A DNA stretch of 64,000 nucleotides from Actinomycetes bacterium (GTDB lineage Bacteria > Actinomycetota > Acidimicrobiia > Acidimicrobiales > Aldehydirespiratoraceae): positions 50,048-114,047 of the forward strand of contig JAJRXC010000063.1 of assembly GCA_024276495.1 (NCBI GenBank). Direction: 5' to 3'. The notes beneath the pieces are model-generated. The model made no database searches and was not told where the DNA came from. It worked only from the letters and a program-made list of their open reading frames with translations. Position numbers and translations under genes: made by a program. Positions 1 to 9,130 of the stretch are shown piece by piece. Each line of letters starts with the position of its first letter. The first letter of the stretch is position 1.

Positions 1-543
1 GCCTGCAGCTCGGGGACCTCCCCGTCGGACGAGGGTGTCGCTTCGCTCGACTCGGGCTCCACCCCGACCACCGCGGCACAGGACGGCGCGATCACGGAGA
101 TGACCGAGGAGGAGGTCGCACTCGCCTTCGCCCAGTGTCTGCGCGACGAGGGCCTCGTGGTCGACGACCCGACGGTCGACGGCAACGGCAACGTCCGGCC
201 ACCCCGCATGCGTGACATCCTGGACGCGACCGAGGGCGTGTCGCGCGAAGAGGTCTCCGCTGCCCGCGACGCCTGCATGCCCCTCCTCGACGGCTTCACC
301 TTCGGGTTCGAGGGCACGGATCGGACCGAGCGCGACGACCAGCTGCTCGAGTTCGCTGCGTGCATGCGAGACAACGGCTACGACATGCCCGACCCGAACC
401 TCTCGTCGGCCCCCGGCTCGGGAAGCGGACCGTTCTCCGGAGCCCTCGACCTCGAGGATCCCGCCTTCCAGGAAGCTGCCGCAGCCTGCGAGGGCGTGTT
501 CGGCGGCTTCGGGGGGAACCCGGGAAGCGGTGGTGAGGGATGA
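1..543 (+). CDS. Lipoprotein, 5'-truncated by the window edge
   Basis: The reading frame is open from base 1 and starts Ala-Cys-Ser-Ser, which looks like the last residue of a lipobox and the lipidated Cys (codon 4-6), so only the signal peptide is missing. The mature protein has an acidic Ser/Thr-rich linker and then two related segments, AQCLRDEGLVVDDP and AACMRDNGYDMPDP, suggesting an internal duplication with paired Cys residues, and ends in a Gly-rich tail. Small Cys-containing lipoproteins of this type are often found in actinobacteria next to HlyD-like adaptors and MacB-type ABC exporters, as here: the stop overlaps the next start (ATGA). A surface accessory role in that exporter is inference; no catalytic motif is visible. 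Confidence 0.75.
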   Translation, partial: ACSSGTSPSDEGVASLDSGSTPTTAAQDGAITEMTEEEVALAFAQCLRDEGLVVDDPTVDGNGNVRPPRMRDILDATEGVSREEVSAARDACMPLLDGFTFGFEGTDRTERDDQLLEFAACMRDNGYDMPDPNLSSAPGSGSGPFSGALDLEDPAFQEAAAACEGVFGGFGGNPGSGGEG

Positions 544-1616
544 CCTCACCGACCCGGGAGCGGCGGCGACGCTGGTGGCCGTGGATGCTCGTCGTCGTGA
601 TCGGAGCCATCGCCGCCGCGACCGCCTGGACGGCGCTCGGGCCCACGACGACCGACACCGCTCAGGCGACGACGACCCCGACACGCACGGTCTCGGTCGT
701 CGAGACCACCCTCCAGGAGATGACCACCCTCGACGGCACGCTCGGCTACGTGGAGGGCCCGGCGGTCGTGAACCGGGCGGTCGGGACGATCACATCCTTA
801 CCCGAGAGCGGTGCGATCCTCGATCTCGGAGACGCGTTGTACAGCGTCGACACGGTGCCCGTCACACTGCTCGAAGGCGATCTTCCCATGTACCGCGCCC
901 TCCAGCGGGGTCTCGAGGGCCGCGACGTCGAGCAGCTCGAACGCTCGCTCGTCGATCTCGGGTACGACCCCGACGACGAGGTGAGGGTCGACGAGGAGTT
1001 CGACTACGACACCCGTGACATGGTCAAGCGCTGGCAGGAGTCCCTGGGCGTGGCGGAGACCGGACGCGTCCTCATCTCGGATGTCGTCTTCCTCCCCGAG
1101 CCCGTCCGTGTCGCCTCCGTGCCGGCGGAAGTGGGCCAACCGGTCCAGGCCGGCAGCCAGGTCATCCTGACGTCGGGCTCGTCGACGGTCGTCTCCGTCG
1201 CTCTCGACAGCGCCGATCAGGGGATCGTCGCCGAAGGTGATGCGGTCGTCGTGGTCCTTCCCGACGACACGAGGACCGCGGCGACGGTCACGTCGGTCGG
1301 GACCGTCGCGATCCGCAACCTGCAAGGTGAGGGGAGCTACTTCGAGGTCGAGGTCACCCTCGACGATCCCGACGCCGCGGCCGACCTCGACGAGGCGCCC
1401 GTCTCCGTCGAGGTGGTCACCGAGGAGGCGACCGACGTGCTCGCCGTGCCCGTGAGCGCCCTCCTCGCACTCTCCGAGGGCGGGTACGCGGTCGAGGTGG
1501 TCCACGACGATGGGTCCACGACACTCGTCGGCGTCGACGGCGGCATGTTCGCCGACGGACTCGTCGAGATCTCCGGATCCGGCATCGACGCCGGGACGGC
1601 GGTGGTCGTACCGTGA
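540..1616 (+). CDS. Peptidoglycan-binding HlyD-like efflux adaptor
   Basis: This 358-residue protein has a basic N-terminus, one membrane anchor at about residues 13-33, and a Thr-rich spacer. A peptidoglycan-binding type 1 domain follows at about 121-175 ([22 protein letters not shown]). The C-terminal half is beta-rich, like membrane-fusion adaptors ([14 protein letters not shown] and [16 protein letters not shown] are barrel-sandwich and lipoyl-like segments). Family knowledge says such proteins link an inner-membrane ABC exporter to the cell wall. The gene is coupled to both neighbours: its ATG overlaps the previous TGA, and its own TGA overlaps the GTG of the ATPase gene. The substrate cannot be read from the sequence. 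Confidence 0.85.
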   Translation: MTSPTRERRRRWWPWMLVVVIGAIAAATAWTALGPTTTDTAQATTTPTRTVSVVETTLQEMTTLDGTLGYVEGPAVVNRAVGTITSLPESGAILDLGDALYSVDTVPVTLLEGDLPMYRALQRGLEGRDVEQLERSLVDLGYDPDDEVRVDEEFDYDTRDMVKRWQESLGVAETGRVLISDVVFLPEPVRVASVPAEVGQPVQAGSQVILTSGSSTVVSVALDSADQGIVAEGDAVVVVLPDDTRTAATVTSVGTVAIRNLQGEGSYFEVEVTLDDPDAAADLDEAPVSVEVVTEEATDVLAVPVSALLALSEGGYAVEVVHDDGSTTLVGVDGGMFADGLVEISGSGIDAGTAVVVP

Positions 1617-2305
1617 CGCGCGCCGTCCTCGAACTCTCCAACGTCGTCAAGGAGTACCCGGGAACACCCCCGGTGCGGGCCCTGCGAGGCATCGACCTTC
1701 GCATCACCGAAGGTGAGATCCTCGCGATCGTCGGTCCTTCCGGTTCGGGAAAGTCGACCCTCCTGCACGTGGTCGGCACGCTCGATCGGGCCACGTCGGG
1801 TCGCGTCACCGTCGCCGGGTACGACGTGGCCGACCTCCGCGACAAGCGTCTCTCGGCGCTTCGGTCACAGAAGATCGGGTTCGTCTTCCAGCAGTTCTTC
1901 CTCCTCGCCGGCGAGACCGCGCTCGACAACGTCGCGGACGGGCTCCTCTACACGGGGACGCCCCTGCGCAGACGCCGCAGGCTCGCCGCAGAGGCGCTCG
2001 AACGCGTCGGGCTCGGGCACAGGACCTCCCACATGGCGACGAAGCTCTCCGGCGGAGAGCGCCAACGCGTCGCGATCGCCAGGGCCCTCGTCGGCTCCCC
2101 CGAGATCCTCCTCGCGGACGAGCCGACCGGGAACCTCGATTCGGCTGCCGGGAACTCGATCGTCGAGCTCATCGAGGAGCTGAACCGCGAGGGCACCACG
2201 ATCGCCGTGATCACCCACGACCGGGACATCGCCGCCCGGTTCCCGCGACGCGTCGAGATCAAGGACGGTGTGATCGTGGCAGACACCGCTGCGAGGGCGG
2301 CGTGA
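1613..2305 (+). CDS. MacB-type ABC exporter ATP-binding subunit
   Basis: A 230-residue ABC ATPase with Walker [10 protein letters not shown] at residues 41-49, a Q-loop (FVFQQF), the signature LSGGERQ near residue 145, Walker B ILLADEP followed by TGNLD, and an H-loop ITHD. The TGNLD sequence and the length are typical of the LolD/MacB/FtsE class, which pairs with FtsX-fold permeases and does mechanotransmission rather than classical transport. It starts at a GTG overlapping the adaptor stop and ends overlapping the permease GTG, so it is the middle gene of a coupled adaptor-ATPase-permease set. Export of a peptide, lipid or drug is likely; the specific substrate is unknown. Confidence 0.93.
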   Translation: MTRAVLELSNVVKEYPGTPPVRALRGIDLRITEGEILAIVGPSGSGKSTLLHVVGTLDRATSGRVTVAGYDVADLRDKRLSALRSQKIGFVFQQFFLLAGETALDNVADGLLYTGTPLRRRRRLAAEALERVGLGHRTSHMATKLSGGERQRVAIARALVGSPEILLADEPTGNLDSAAGNSIVELIEELNREGTTIAVITHDRDIAARFPRRVEIKDGVIVADTAARAA

Positions 2306-3507
2306 CGGCGCCGGCGAACCTTCGTCCCTCCCGCCTCGCCCCCGCGGACGCCGCCAGGGCCGCCGGGATCGGGCTCCGGACCAGGCGTCTGCGATCGTTC
2401 CTCTCCGCCCTCGGGATCGTGATCGGCATCGCTGCGATGGTCGGCGTGCTCGGGCTCTCGGAGTCCTCCAAGAGCGACCTGCTCGCACAGCTCGACCAGC
2501 TCGGTACCAACATGCTCCAGGTCGAGGCCGGCAGCGGGATCGGCGCGGGGACGGGGGAGCTCCCGGAGACCGCTCCGGCGATGGTCTCGCGCATCGCACC
2601 CGTGGAGTCCGTGTCGGCGATCGGGAGCGTCGACGCCAACGTGTACCGCACCGATCGTATCCCCTCCGAACAGACCGGCGGGATCGCCGTGCTGGCCGCA
2701 GGGACCGATCTCCTCACCACGCTCCAGGGGACGGTCGGTGACGGCGTGTTCCTCGACGAGGCACCCGCCGACTACCCCGTCACCGTCCTTGGGGCCGTCG
2801 CGGCGGAGCGACTCGGCGTCCGATCGGTCTCCGGGTCCCCCGTCGTGTGGCTCGGCGACCGCTGGTTCAGCGTGGTCGGCATCCTCGACTCGATCGCGCT
2901 CTCCCCCGACATCGATCGATCCGCGCTCGTCGGCGTCACCGCCGCAGCGTCCTACCTCGGCTACGACCAGGTTCCGAGCAGGATCTACGTCCGTACCGAC
3001 CCAGAGTACATCGACGACGTCCGCGGGGTCCTGCCCGCAACGGTCAACCCCGAAGCACCCGACGAGGTCGAGGTCACCCGACCGTCGGACGCCCTCGAGG
3101 CACGCGAGGCCGCCGACGACGCCTTCACCAGCCTGCTCCTCGGCCTCGGGGCCGTCGCGCTCCTCGTCGGTGGCGTCGGGATCGCCAACGTGATGGTCAT
3201 CTCGGTCCTCGAACGACGCGGCGAGATCGGCCTCCGCCGGGCGCTCGGCGCCACGAGACGGCACATCGCCGTGCAGTTCCTCGGCGAGTCCCTGCTCCTG
3301 TCGGCGATCGGGGGTGTCGGAGGCGTCGCTCTCGGTGCCGTCGTCACGTCCCTGTACGCCAACTACAAGGGGTGGGACGTGCTGATCCCGAGTATCGCCA
3401 TCGTCGGGGGTTTCCTCGCTGCGATCGCCATCGGCGTCATCGCCGGGCTGTACCCGGCGATGCGAGCAGCGAGGGTGAGTCCGACGGAGGCCCTGCGCAC
3501 GCTGTGA
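2302..3507 (+). CDS. MacB/FtsX-fold ABC exporter permease
   Basis: A 401-residue permease with one N-terminal membrane helix (about 30-50), a large extracytoplasmic MacB periplasmic core domain (about 55-260), and three C-terminal helices (about 275-400) containing the FtsX signature [19 protein letters not shown]. It ends in SPTEALRTL, the usual C-terminus of this family. The start is GTG, overlapping the ATPase stop codon. With the two upstream genes it forms a complete tripartite-like exporter adapted to a cell wall. The next gene starts 40 bases downstream with its own -10 box, so the exporter operon probably ends here. Confidence 0.93.
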   Translation: MTAPANLRPSRLAPADAARAAGIGLRTRRLRSFLSALGIVIGIAAMVGVLGLSESSKSDLLAQLDQLGTNMLQVEAGSGIGAGTGELPETAPAMVSRIAPVESVSAIGSVDANVYRTDRIPSEQTGGIAVLAAGTDLLTTLQGTVGDGVFLDEAPADYPVTVLGAVAAERLGVRSVSGSPVVWLGDRWFSVVGILDSIALSPDIDRSALVGVTAAASYLGYDQVPSRIYVRTDPEYIDDVRGVLPATVNPEAPDEVEVTRPSDALEAREAADDAFTSLLLGLGAVALLVGGVGIANVMVISVLERRGEIGLRRALGATRRHIAVQFLGESLLLSAIGGVGGVALGAVVTSLYANYKGWDVLIPSIAIVGGFLAAIAIGVIAGLYPAMRAARVSPTEALRTL

Positions 3508-3533
3508 TCGACCGGGAGGATCCGGGTGGGCGG

Positions 3534-3539
3534 TACGCT
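3534..3539 (+). promoter_or_regulatory. Candidate -10 hexamer TACGCT
   Basis: TACGCT lies 8 bases before the ATG of the SDR gene and there is no Shine-Dalgarno sequence, so a leaderless or nearly leaderless transcript is likely. The spacing is slightly longer than the 6-7 bases seen at other genes in the window. Confidence 0.45.
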
Positions 3540-3547
3540 CGCGCCTC

Positions 3548-4450
3548 ATGACCTGGTCGATCGAAGATCGCACGGTGCTGGTCACCGGCGCCACGTCCGG
3601 CATCGGTGCCGTCGTCGCACGCGAGCTCGCTGCGGCCGGGGCTCGCGTGACGATCACGGCGCGCAGCGAGGCCAGGGGGTCGGCCACGGCCGCCGCGATC
3701 CACGCAGAGACCGGTTCCGAGGTCGGGATCCTCATGGTCGACCTCGCCTGCCTCGAGTCGGTTCGCGACGCAGCCGACCGGTTCCTCGACGCACACGACG
3801 ACCTGGCCGTCCTCGTCAACAACGCAGGTATCGTCGTGAGCAGACGAACCCGGTCGATCGACGGCTACGAGCTGACGTTCGCGACCAACCACCTCGGCCC
3901 CTTCCTGCTGACCTCGACCCTCCTCGACCTGCTCGCCGCCTCCGCTCCTTCGCGGGTCATCAACACGGCCTCGGTCGCTCACACCTACGCCAAGGAGGGG
4001 ATCCTCTTCGACGACATCGGGTTCGACCGACGGCGCTACAGGTTCATGGAGGTCTACGGGCACGCCAAGCTCGCCAACATCCTCCACGCCGTCGAGATCA
4101 ACGAGCGCTACGGGGACCGCGGCGTCACCGCGGTCGCGGTCCATCCGGGCGTGGTGAGAACGGGTCTCGGACGTGGAGGCGACGCACGTATCGTCCGTCT
4201 TGCGTACACCCTCGGTGGCCGCTGGATGCGCTCACCGCAGGAGGGCGCCGATACGATCGTGTGGCTCGCCACCACTCCCGGGATCGATGTGACCGGGGGC
4301 ATCTACTTCGAGGATCGAGAACCGTCGAAGTCGACCCGCCACGCACGGGACCCGGACCAGGCACACCGTCTGTGGGAGATCAGCGAGGAGATGGTGTCGA
4401 GCCCCGGGCCGGCCACCTCCACCGAGCGTCGCGAGTCACCGGATGCCTGA
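3548..4450 (+). CDS. Short-chain dehydrogenase/reductase (retinol-dehydrogenase-like)
   Basis: A 300-residue classical-fold SDR. The cofactor loop TGATSGIG is at residues 13-20, the structural NNAG motif is near residue 94, the catalytic Ser is in NTASVAH, and the Tyr-Lys pair is in VYGHAK. An Arg in the beta2-alpha3 turn (TARSEARG) suggests NADP(H). The overall pattern (TFATNHLGPFLLT, HPGVVRT) resembles the retinol-dehydrogenase/WW-domain oxidoreductase branch, which acts on hydrophobic alcohols or ketones; the substrate here is unknown. Its last codons overlap the start of the flippase-like gene by 8 bases, so the two are probably cotranscribed. Confidence 0.88.
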   Translation: MTWSIEDRTVLVTGATSGIGAVVARELAAAGARVTITARSEARGSATAAAIHAETGSEVGILMVDLACLESVRDAADRFLDAHDDLAVLVNNAGIVVSRRTRSIDGYELTFATNHLGPFLLTSTLLDLLAASAPSRVINTASVAHTYAKEGILFDDIGFDRRRYRFMEVYGHAKLANILHAVEINERYGDRGVTAVAVHPGVVRTGLGRGGDARIVRLAYTLGGRWMRSPQEGADTIVWLATTPGIDVTGGIYFEDREPSKSTRHARDPDQAHRLWEISEEMVSSPGPATSTERRESPDA

Positions 4451-5609
4451 CGACGTCCGACCGGTCGACGACCTCGATCGGGAGACTCCCCGGCTCGAGC
4501 GACCACCGCTGTGGAAGCGACTCCTCTCGGCGGGGATCACGCTCACGGTCCTCGTCGTCGTGTTCGGGTTCGTCATCCCCAACCTGGCCGACTACCGCGA
4601 GGTCCTCGACGACCTCACCGCCGTCGGCACGGGTGCGTGGCTCGTCATCGGCTTCTTCGCCACCGCGTTCCTCCTGGCGTACCCGATCGTGCTCATCCAG
4701 GTCATCGCCACGTTGCGGATCCGCGAGGCGTTCGTCAACCACATGACGGGGACCGCCATCACGAACGCGGTCCCCTCCGGCGGGGCCATCGCGCTTCCGG
4801 TGAACTACGCCATGTACATGTCGTGGGGGTTCACGCCGCACGCCATCTCGGCCGGGCTCCTCGCGGCCGGGGTGTGGGACTGGCTCGCACGGATCTCGCT
4901 ACCGGCCGCCGCGGTCCTGATCGTCGCGGCGAGCGGTGGAGCCGCGCCGTGGATGTGGACGGTGTCGATCGGGGGCCTGGCACTCGTCGCCGCCGCCGTG
5001 TTCTTCCTCGTCAAGATCCTCGACAACGAAGATCTCGCAGAACGGGTCGCTGCCGCCGTGGATCGGCTCGTCGCCCGCGTGACGGAGCGTCTCGGCCGGC
5101 GACGACTCGACGTGGCGGGCTCCGTCGTCCGGTTCCGATCGGACCTCAACGAGGTCGTGCGACGACGGGTCGCCGGACTGAGCCTCGCGACGGTGTGGAA
5201 CCACGCCATGATGACCGGCTTGTTCGCAGCGAGCGTCTACGCGGTCGGCGTCGACGCCGCCGTGCTGCCCCTTCCGTGGGTCGTTCTCGCCTTCACCCTC
5301 GGACGCTTCCTCGTGATGATCCCCGTGAGCCCGGGCGGGTTGGGCCTGGTCGACCTGGGGTGGATCGGCCTACTGACCCTCGGATGGCAGACGACGAGCC
5401 CGAGCGTCCCCGTCGACACGAGCGTCATCTCGGCGGGGGTCCTGCTGTTCCGGGGCGCGACGCTCCTCCCTCCGATCCCGATCGGGATGGCCACCTGGTT
5501 GTTCTGGCGGGCGAACTCGAGCTGGCGCTCCGACTGGAGGGTCGATCCAAGGGGAGATCGCGTCCGGGAGGCGCCCCTGCCACCGGCCGGCGGCGGGAGC
5601 GACCGGTGA
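4443..5609 (+). CDS. YbhN/UPF0104-family flippase-like integral membrane protein
   Basis: A 388-residue protein with about eight membrane helices and a long charged cytoplasmic loop (about 195-240). It matches the lysylphosphatidylglycerol-synthase transmembrane/UPF0104 family: GTAITNAVPSGGAIALPVNYAM in the second helical pair and IPVSPGGLGLVDLGW near the C-terminus are the recognisable family segments. Family members move lipids or lipid-linked sugars between membrane leaflets; the substrate here is not evident. The ATG overlaps the end of the SDR gene. The C-terminal tail is basic and probably cytoplasmic. It meets the YIP1-like gene tail to tail. Confidence 0.8.
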   Translation: MPDDVRPVDDLDRETPRLERPPLWKRLLSAGITLTVLVVVFGFVIPNLADYREVLDDLTAVGTGAWLVIGFFATAFLLAYPIVLIQVIATLRIREAFVNHMTGTAITNAVPSGGAIALPVNYAMYMSWGFTPHAISAGLLAAGVWDWLARISLPAAAVLIVAASGGAAPWMWTVSIGGLALVAAAVFFLVKILDNEDLAERVAAAVDRLVARVTERLGRRRLDVAGSVVRFRSDLNEVVRRRVAGLSLATVWNHAMMTGLFAASVYAVGVDAAVLPLPWVVLAFTLGRFLVMIPVSPGGLGLVDLGWIGLLTLGWQTTSPSVPVDTSVISAGVLLFRGATLLPPIPIGMATWLFWRANSSWRSDWRVDPRGDRVREAPLPPAGGGSDR

Positions 5610-5615
5610 CGTCGC

Positions 5616-6140
5616 TCAGAACGGCCACGCGGGCCGCATGTCCCAACCGACGAGTACGTTGACCGCCACGGTCGCCGCGACCCACGCCCCCCAGCCGACG
5701 ACCATCGTCGCGATGGAGCGCTGGGTGGAGAACTCCATGCCCTCCCGGATCGCGATCACGGCGGCGAGCAACACCCAGATCGCGCCGATCGGCCCGAGGT
5801 AGGGGACGATCCCGATCGCGAGCGGCGCGTAGGCGAACCCGATGACACGTCGCATCTGGCCGAAGTCCGACGTGCCACCGAACAGGCGGGTGCCGACCAC
5901 CATCGCGACGTACGACCAGAGCAGCCATCCGACGATCCCGGCCGCTGCGCTCGCGCCGGCGGCGGCGAACACGTTGCCCTCGGCGGCGAACGCCGCGCCG
6001 ACCCCGGCGGCGGCGTTGGCGACGATCACGACCACGGCGGCCTGGCCGTCGAGCGACGTGTCCAGCTCGGCGCGGTTGTAGAAGTCGACATCGAGGAGAC
6101 CGGCGCGCGTCACGTTTCGAAAGATGGTCGGCATCTTCAT
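5616..6140 (-). CDS. YIP1-family membrane protein
   Basis: About 174 residues with five hydrophobic segments and the YIP1-like N-terminal pattern MPTIFRNVTRAGLLDVDFYNRAE, in which an amphipathic start precedes the membrane bundle. I chose the ATG at 6140 rather than an upstream GTG because the extra residues are basic and lack family character; a CATACT hexamer lies 7 bases upstream. The middle of the protein is very Ala/Gly-rich. The function of bacterial YIP1 proteins is unknown, with a role in membrane organisation proposed. It is convergent with the flippase-like gene and read in the same direction as the dehalogenase upstream of it. Confidence 0.7.
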   Translation of the reverse strand: MKMPTIFRNVTRAGLLDVDFYNRAELDTSLDGQAAVVVIVANAAAGVGAAFAAEGNVFAAAGASAAAGIVGWLLWSYVAMVVGTRLFGGTSDFGQMRRVIGFAYAPLAIGIVPYLGPIGAIWVLLAAVIAIREGMEFSTQRSIATMVVGWGAWVAATVAVNVLVGWDMRPAWPF

Positions 6141-6204
6141 GGTGCGGAGTATGGCGCGCCGGGCGATCAACCCCGGACCCCGTCCGCCCCCACCGTCGGA
6201 CGGC

Positions 6205-7065
6205 TCACCCGATGATCGATCTCCAGGCTTCGATCGCGACGCCGATCTCGTCCGGGGAGTCCTCCTGGATGAAGTGACGGCCCTCCACGGTCACCTCGCT
6301 CTGGTTCCTCCAGGTCCGGCAGAACTCCCTCTGAGGACCGGTGAGGATGCTGCCCGGCTCCGCGTCGATGAACAGCTTCGGGAGATCGTTCGTCGACATC
6401 CACGCTGCGTACGCTTCGACGATCGCCGCGACATCGGGCGGCGCGCCGTCGATCGGGATCTGACGCGGCCAGGTGAGGGTCGGGCGTCGGGACTCGCCCG
6501 GCTCGAGATACGGAGCGCGGTACACCGACATCTCCTCGTCCGTGAGCTCCCGGATGATCGCCGCAGGGAGGATCCGCTCGACGAAGATGTTCTTCTCGAG
6601 CACCAGCTCCTCGCCGGCGGCGCTTCGCATCGCCTGGAAGATCGGGCGAGCATCGTCGGGCCACTCGTCCCAGCCGACCGGCCGGACGATCGCCTCCATG
6701 TACGCGATCCCGACCACGCGGTCGCGGTTCCGATTGGCCCAGTCGAAACCCAGTCCCGACCCCCAGTCGTGGACCACGAGCGTGACGCGGTCCCCGAGAT
6801 CCATCGCCTCGAGGAAGTCGTCGAGGTACCTCCGGTGCTCGACGAAGGTGTACGCGTCGGGGCCGCCGCCGGGTCGCTTGTCCGAGTCACCCATGCCGAC
6901 GAGGTCGGGAGCGACGCACCGATAGGCGCTCGAGAGGTGTGGGATCACGTTCCTCCACAGGTACGACGATGTCGGGTTGCCGTGCAGGAACACGATGGGC
7001 TCCCCCGTCCCGACGTCCTCGTACGCCATCGTCAGATCACGAACCGGAACGCGTTTGCTCCCCAT
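6205..7065 (-). CDS. dhaA: Haloalkane dehalogenase (HLD-II type)
   Basis: A 286-residue alpha/beta hydrolase. HGNPTSSYLWRN carries the halide-binding Asn. VHDWGSGLGFDWA carries the nucleophilic Asp followed by the halide-binding Trp. The Glu of YMEAIVRP fits the HLD-II catalytic acid, and GRHFIQEDSPDEIG carries the catalytic His. These features separate it from epoxide hydrolases and fit hydrolytic conversion of haloalkanes to alcohol and halide. The ATG at 7065 is preferred because GGAGG lies 6 bases upstream; the ATG at 7080 would overlap that site. A TACGCT box at 7083-7088 is the likely -10. It stands alone next to a YIP1-like gene with no visible degradation cluster. Natural substrates are unknown. 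Confidence 0.9.
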   Translation of the reverse strand: MGSKRVPVRDLTMAYEDVGTGEPIVFLHGNPTSSYLWRNVIPHLSSAYRCVAPDLVGMGDSDKRPGGGPDAYTFVEHRRYLDDFLEAMDLGDRVTLVVHDWGSGLGFDWANRNRDRVVGIAYMEAIVRPVGWDEWPDDARPIFQAMRSAAGEELVLEKNIFVERILPAAIIRELTDEEMSVYRAPYLEPGESRRPTLTWPRQIPIDGAPPDVAAIVEAYAAWMSTNDLPKLFIDAEPGSILTGPQREFCRTWRNQSEVTVEGRHFIQEDSPDEIGVAIEAWRSIIG

Positions 7066-7082
7066 GGGCACCTCCTGCATCC

Positions 7083-7088
7083 AGCGTA
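7083..7088 (-). promoter_or_regulatory. Candidate -10 box TACGCT for the dehalogenase gene
   Basis: Read on the minus strand, TACGCT is followed by a short leader carrying the GGAGG ribosome-binding site used by the ATG at 7065. Confidence 0.4.
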
Positions 7089-7231
7089 CCGCGTCCGCCC
7101 GCCTCGGCGCGGGGCCTCTGCACTAGTCATCTCGCGCCCAACAGAACCCTTCTAGGCTTCCCCCCGATCCGGAGTAGGTTGTGTCGTGGGTCGGCTTGGG
7201 AAGGCGTGAACACGTGGAGAGGAACCGTTCG

Positions 7232-7465
7232 ATGCATGAAACAGCCCGCCGGCTCGAAGCTCCGACCGTCGGCGACGACCTCGCCGACGTCATCCCTCTC
7301 CCATCCTCGGAGGTGCAGTCCTTCTACCAGAGGAACACGGGGGCCCTCCCGAAGATCGGCCACCGTTCGTCGGACCTCCACCGCCGCGCGTCCCTCCCGT
7401 CGCCGGTGAACGACGACTCCACCGGCTTCCTCCGCCGGATCAAAGGTCTGCTGGCAGGCAGCTGA
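7232..7465 (+). CDS. Small hypothetical protein (77 aa)
   Basis: I do not recognise a family. The ATG at 7232 is supported by a strong purine-rich site (GGAGAGGA) 10 bases upstream. A TAGGTT hexamer at 7175-7180 could be the -10. The 77-residue product is hydrophilic, with a short motif VIPLPSSEVQSFYQRNTG in the middle and a basic C-terminus RRIKGLLAGS that could form an amphipathic helix. There are no Cys residues, signal peptide or membrane helix. The next gene, another small charged protein, starts 73 bases downstream, so the two may share a transcript. A regulatory or envelope-associated role would be guesswork. Confidence 0.55.
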   Translation: MHETARRLEAPTVGDDLADVIPLPSSEVQSFYQRNTGALPKIGHRSSDLHRRASLPSPVNDDSTGFLRRIKGLLAGS

Positions 7466-7538
7466 CCCGGTCCTCCTGTTCTTCGCGACCCCGCATATTC
7501 ACCTCAAGATTCGGGATCGAACGGCCGATAAGGGCGTC

Positions 7539-7709
7539 ATGAAGCTGTTCAGGAGAAGCACTTCCGAGGAGCGTCGGGCTGACCAGGAGTACGACGAGGC
7601 GGTCAACGACCGCATGAAGTCGGTACTCGGGCGAGAGACCGCACACGATGAGGCCGAAGTCGTCGAGCAACGACTTCGCAACATGGTGTACGGGACGAAC
7701 AAGCGGTAA
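7539..7709 (+). CDS. Very small charged hypothetical protein (56 aa)
   Basis: The open frame encodes 56 residues starting MKLFRRSTSEER. The start is supported by AAGGG five bases before the ATG. About half of the residues are charged and the central part is predicted helical, with Glu/Asp- and Arg-rich segments alternating and a basic end (GTNKR). It has no membrane segment and I recognise no family. It lies between another small ORF and the convergent doxX-like gene. Coding potential is supported by the ribosome-binding site and consistent third-position GC, but such a short frame could be non-coding. Confidence 0.5.
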   Translation: MKLFRRSTSEERRADQEYDEAVNDRMKSVLGRETAHDEAEVVEQRLRNMVYGTNKR

Positions 7710-7757
7710 CGCCGACCTCCACGGGCGAGCGCCCAACCGCCGCCTCGCGGCGAGCCG

Positions 7758-8285
7758 TCACGCCGACGCGCCCGGCGCCGTTCCCTCGTCGATGGGCGTC
7801 GGGCGGAAGAAGACCGCGAGCTGGACACCGGCAGCGACCAGCCCACCGAGGACGGCGACGACGCCCACCCAGCCGCGTAGCACGCCCGCGATGCCGAGTG
7901 CGTGATCGATCGACGCGCTGCCCGCTCCGCCGACCGCGACCGCTCCGGCGACGACCGCGAGCACCATCACGTACTCCCACCCCTCATCGGGCCGAGCCGT
8001 GATCCAGAAGCCGACCTTCCGGTGCACCGACACGAAGGCGACGGCCATCACCCCGATCACGCCCGCAGCGGCCACCGCGGTGAGGAGGCCGACGATGAGC
8101 AGCACCCCGACGCCGATCTCCGCCGCGGTCGATGCGAACCACTGCAGCGTCGGCTGCTTGAAGCCGATGGATCCGAACCACCGCGACGTCTTGTCTCTCC
8201 CCCGTGCATGCTTGATCCCGTGTGCGAGCATCACCGAGCCGACGGCGATGCGGAGGGCCAGTTGGGCGAGATCGTACGCTTCCAT
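7758..8285 (-). CDS. DoxX-family membrane protein
   Basis: A 175-residue four-helix membrane protein with the DoxX-family opening LALRIAVGSVMLAHGIKHA and the following FGSIGFKQP segment. Helices lie at about 10-28, 58-98, 115-135 and 140-162. The ATG at 8285 is chosen because AAAGGA lies 7 bases upstream on the minus strand; longer versions have no such site. DoxX-like proteins are associated with redox or quinone-linked membrane functions in several bacteria, but the family is heterogeneous and no cofactor ligand is obvious here. It is transcribed divergently from the DivIVA-domain gene. Confidence 0.8.
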   Translation of the reverse strand: MEAYDLAQLALRIAVGSVMLAHGIKHARGRDKTSRWFGSIGFKQPTLQWFASTAAEIGVGVLLIVGLLTAVAAAGVIGVMAVAFVSVHRKVGFWITARPDEGWEYVMVLAVVAGAVAVGGAGSASIDHALGIAGVLRGWVGVVAVLGGLVAAGVQLAVFFRPTPIDEGTAPGASA

Positions 8286-8437
8286 GTCGACATCCTTTCT
8301 CGTCGCCCACAACAGCGGATTCTCGGGGTTCATTCCTCCCACGGCGGGCCGTGCAACCACTGACCGCGCAATGGCAAACACCTAGCGCATCTTCCCGGGT
8401 GGCGTATGATGAACGCAGGGGCAACGGAGGGACGGCG

Positions 8438-9130
8438 ATGGAAGACATCACGGAGCATCGATTCAAGACGGCGATGCGCGGCTACGACACCACCGAGGTA
8501 CGCGAGTTCCTCGGCGAGATCGACAGGGCGATCCGTGTGCTCGAGGAGCGCGTGGCGATCAGCGACGCTCGCGCCGAACGCGCCGAACGCGAGGCCGCCG
8601 ACATCGAGGCACGCATCGACGCCGTCGTCGCTGAGACCAACGAGGCGCGGCATCGGATCATCGATCAGGCCAAGCGCGAGGCGATCGAGATCGCACGACG
8701 CGCCGGGGCCGGCGACGACGCACCTCTCGTCGCCGACGCCGCCGAGCGCGCTGCGATCATCGTGGCTCGAGCCGAAGAGGACGCCGAACGGCGTCGTGCC
8801 GAGATCGGGCGCATCGAGGAAGCTGCCCGCGCCGAGGCGGACCGGATCATCGCCCGTGCCCGGGAGGACGCTGAGGCCACGCGGGCCGAGGCCAACCGGG
8901 TGCTCCAGGAAGCGCGCCACGAGGCCAGGGCCGTGCGCGAGCAGGCGGAAGCCGATCGGGCGAGCATGGTCGAGGAGATCGCACGTCTCGAGCGGATCGT
9001 GGCGGCGGCGACCGCCGACGGCCTCGAGACCCTCGAGACCGCCAACGTCATCCTTCGTTCGGGATCCGAGGTCACGATCGATCTGCGAGATGAGGTTCCC
9101 GCGGCCGTCCAACACTCCGTGACGGAGTGA
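8438..9130 (+). CDS. DivIVA-domain coiled-coil protein
   Basis: A 230-residue protein. The first 60 residues match the DivIVA N-terminal domain (HRFKTAMRGYDTTEVREFLGEID), which binds membrane and forms a short coiled coil. The remainder is almost entirely heptad-patterned Glu/Arg/Ala sequence, a long coiled coil, ending in a short non-helical tail. In actinobacteria, DivIVA/Wag31 paralogues recruit polar growth and division proteins; whether this is the main DivIVA or an accessory paralogue cannot be decided here. The start is supported by GGAGGG upstream of the ATG. A TATGAT hexamer at 8405-8410 is a possible -10. Confidence 0.82.
   Translation: MEDITEHRFKTAMRGYDTTEVREFLGEIDRAIRVLEERVAISDARAERAEREAADIEARIDAVVAETNEARHRIIDQAKREAIEIARRAGAGDDAPLVADAAERAAIIVARAEEDAERRRAEIGRIEEAARAEADRIIARAREDAEATRAEANRVLQEARHEARAVREQAEADRASMVEEIARLERIVAAATADGLETLETANVILRSGSEVTIDLRDEVPAAVQHSVTE

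Noticed and set aside
1948..3822. Minus-strand open frame of about 620 codons opposite the ABC exporter genes
   Set aside because: Both exporter genes have complete motifs on the plus strand; the minus frame has none.
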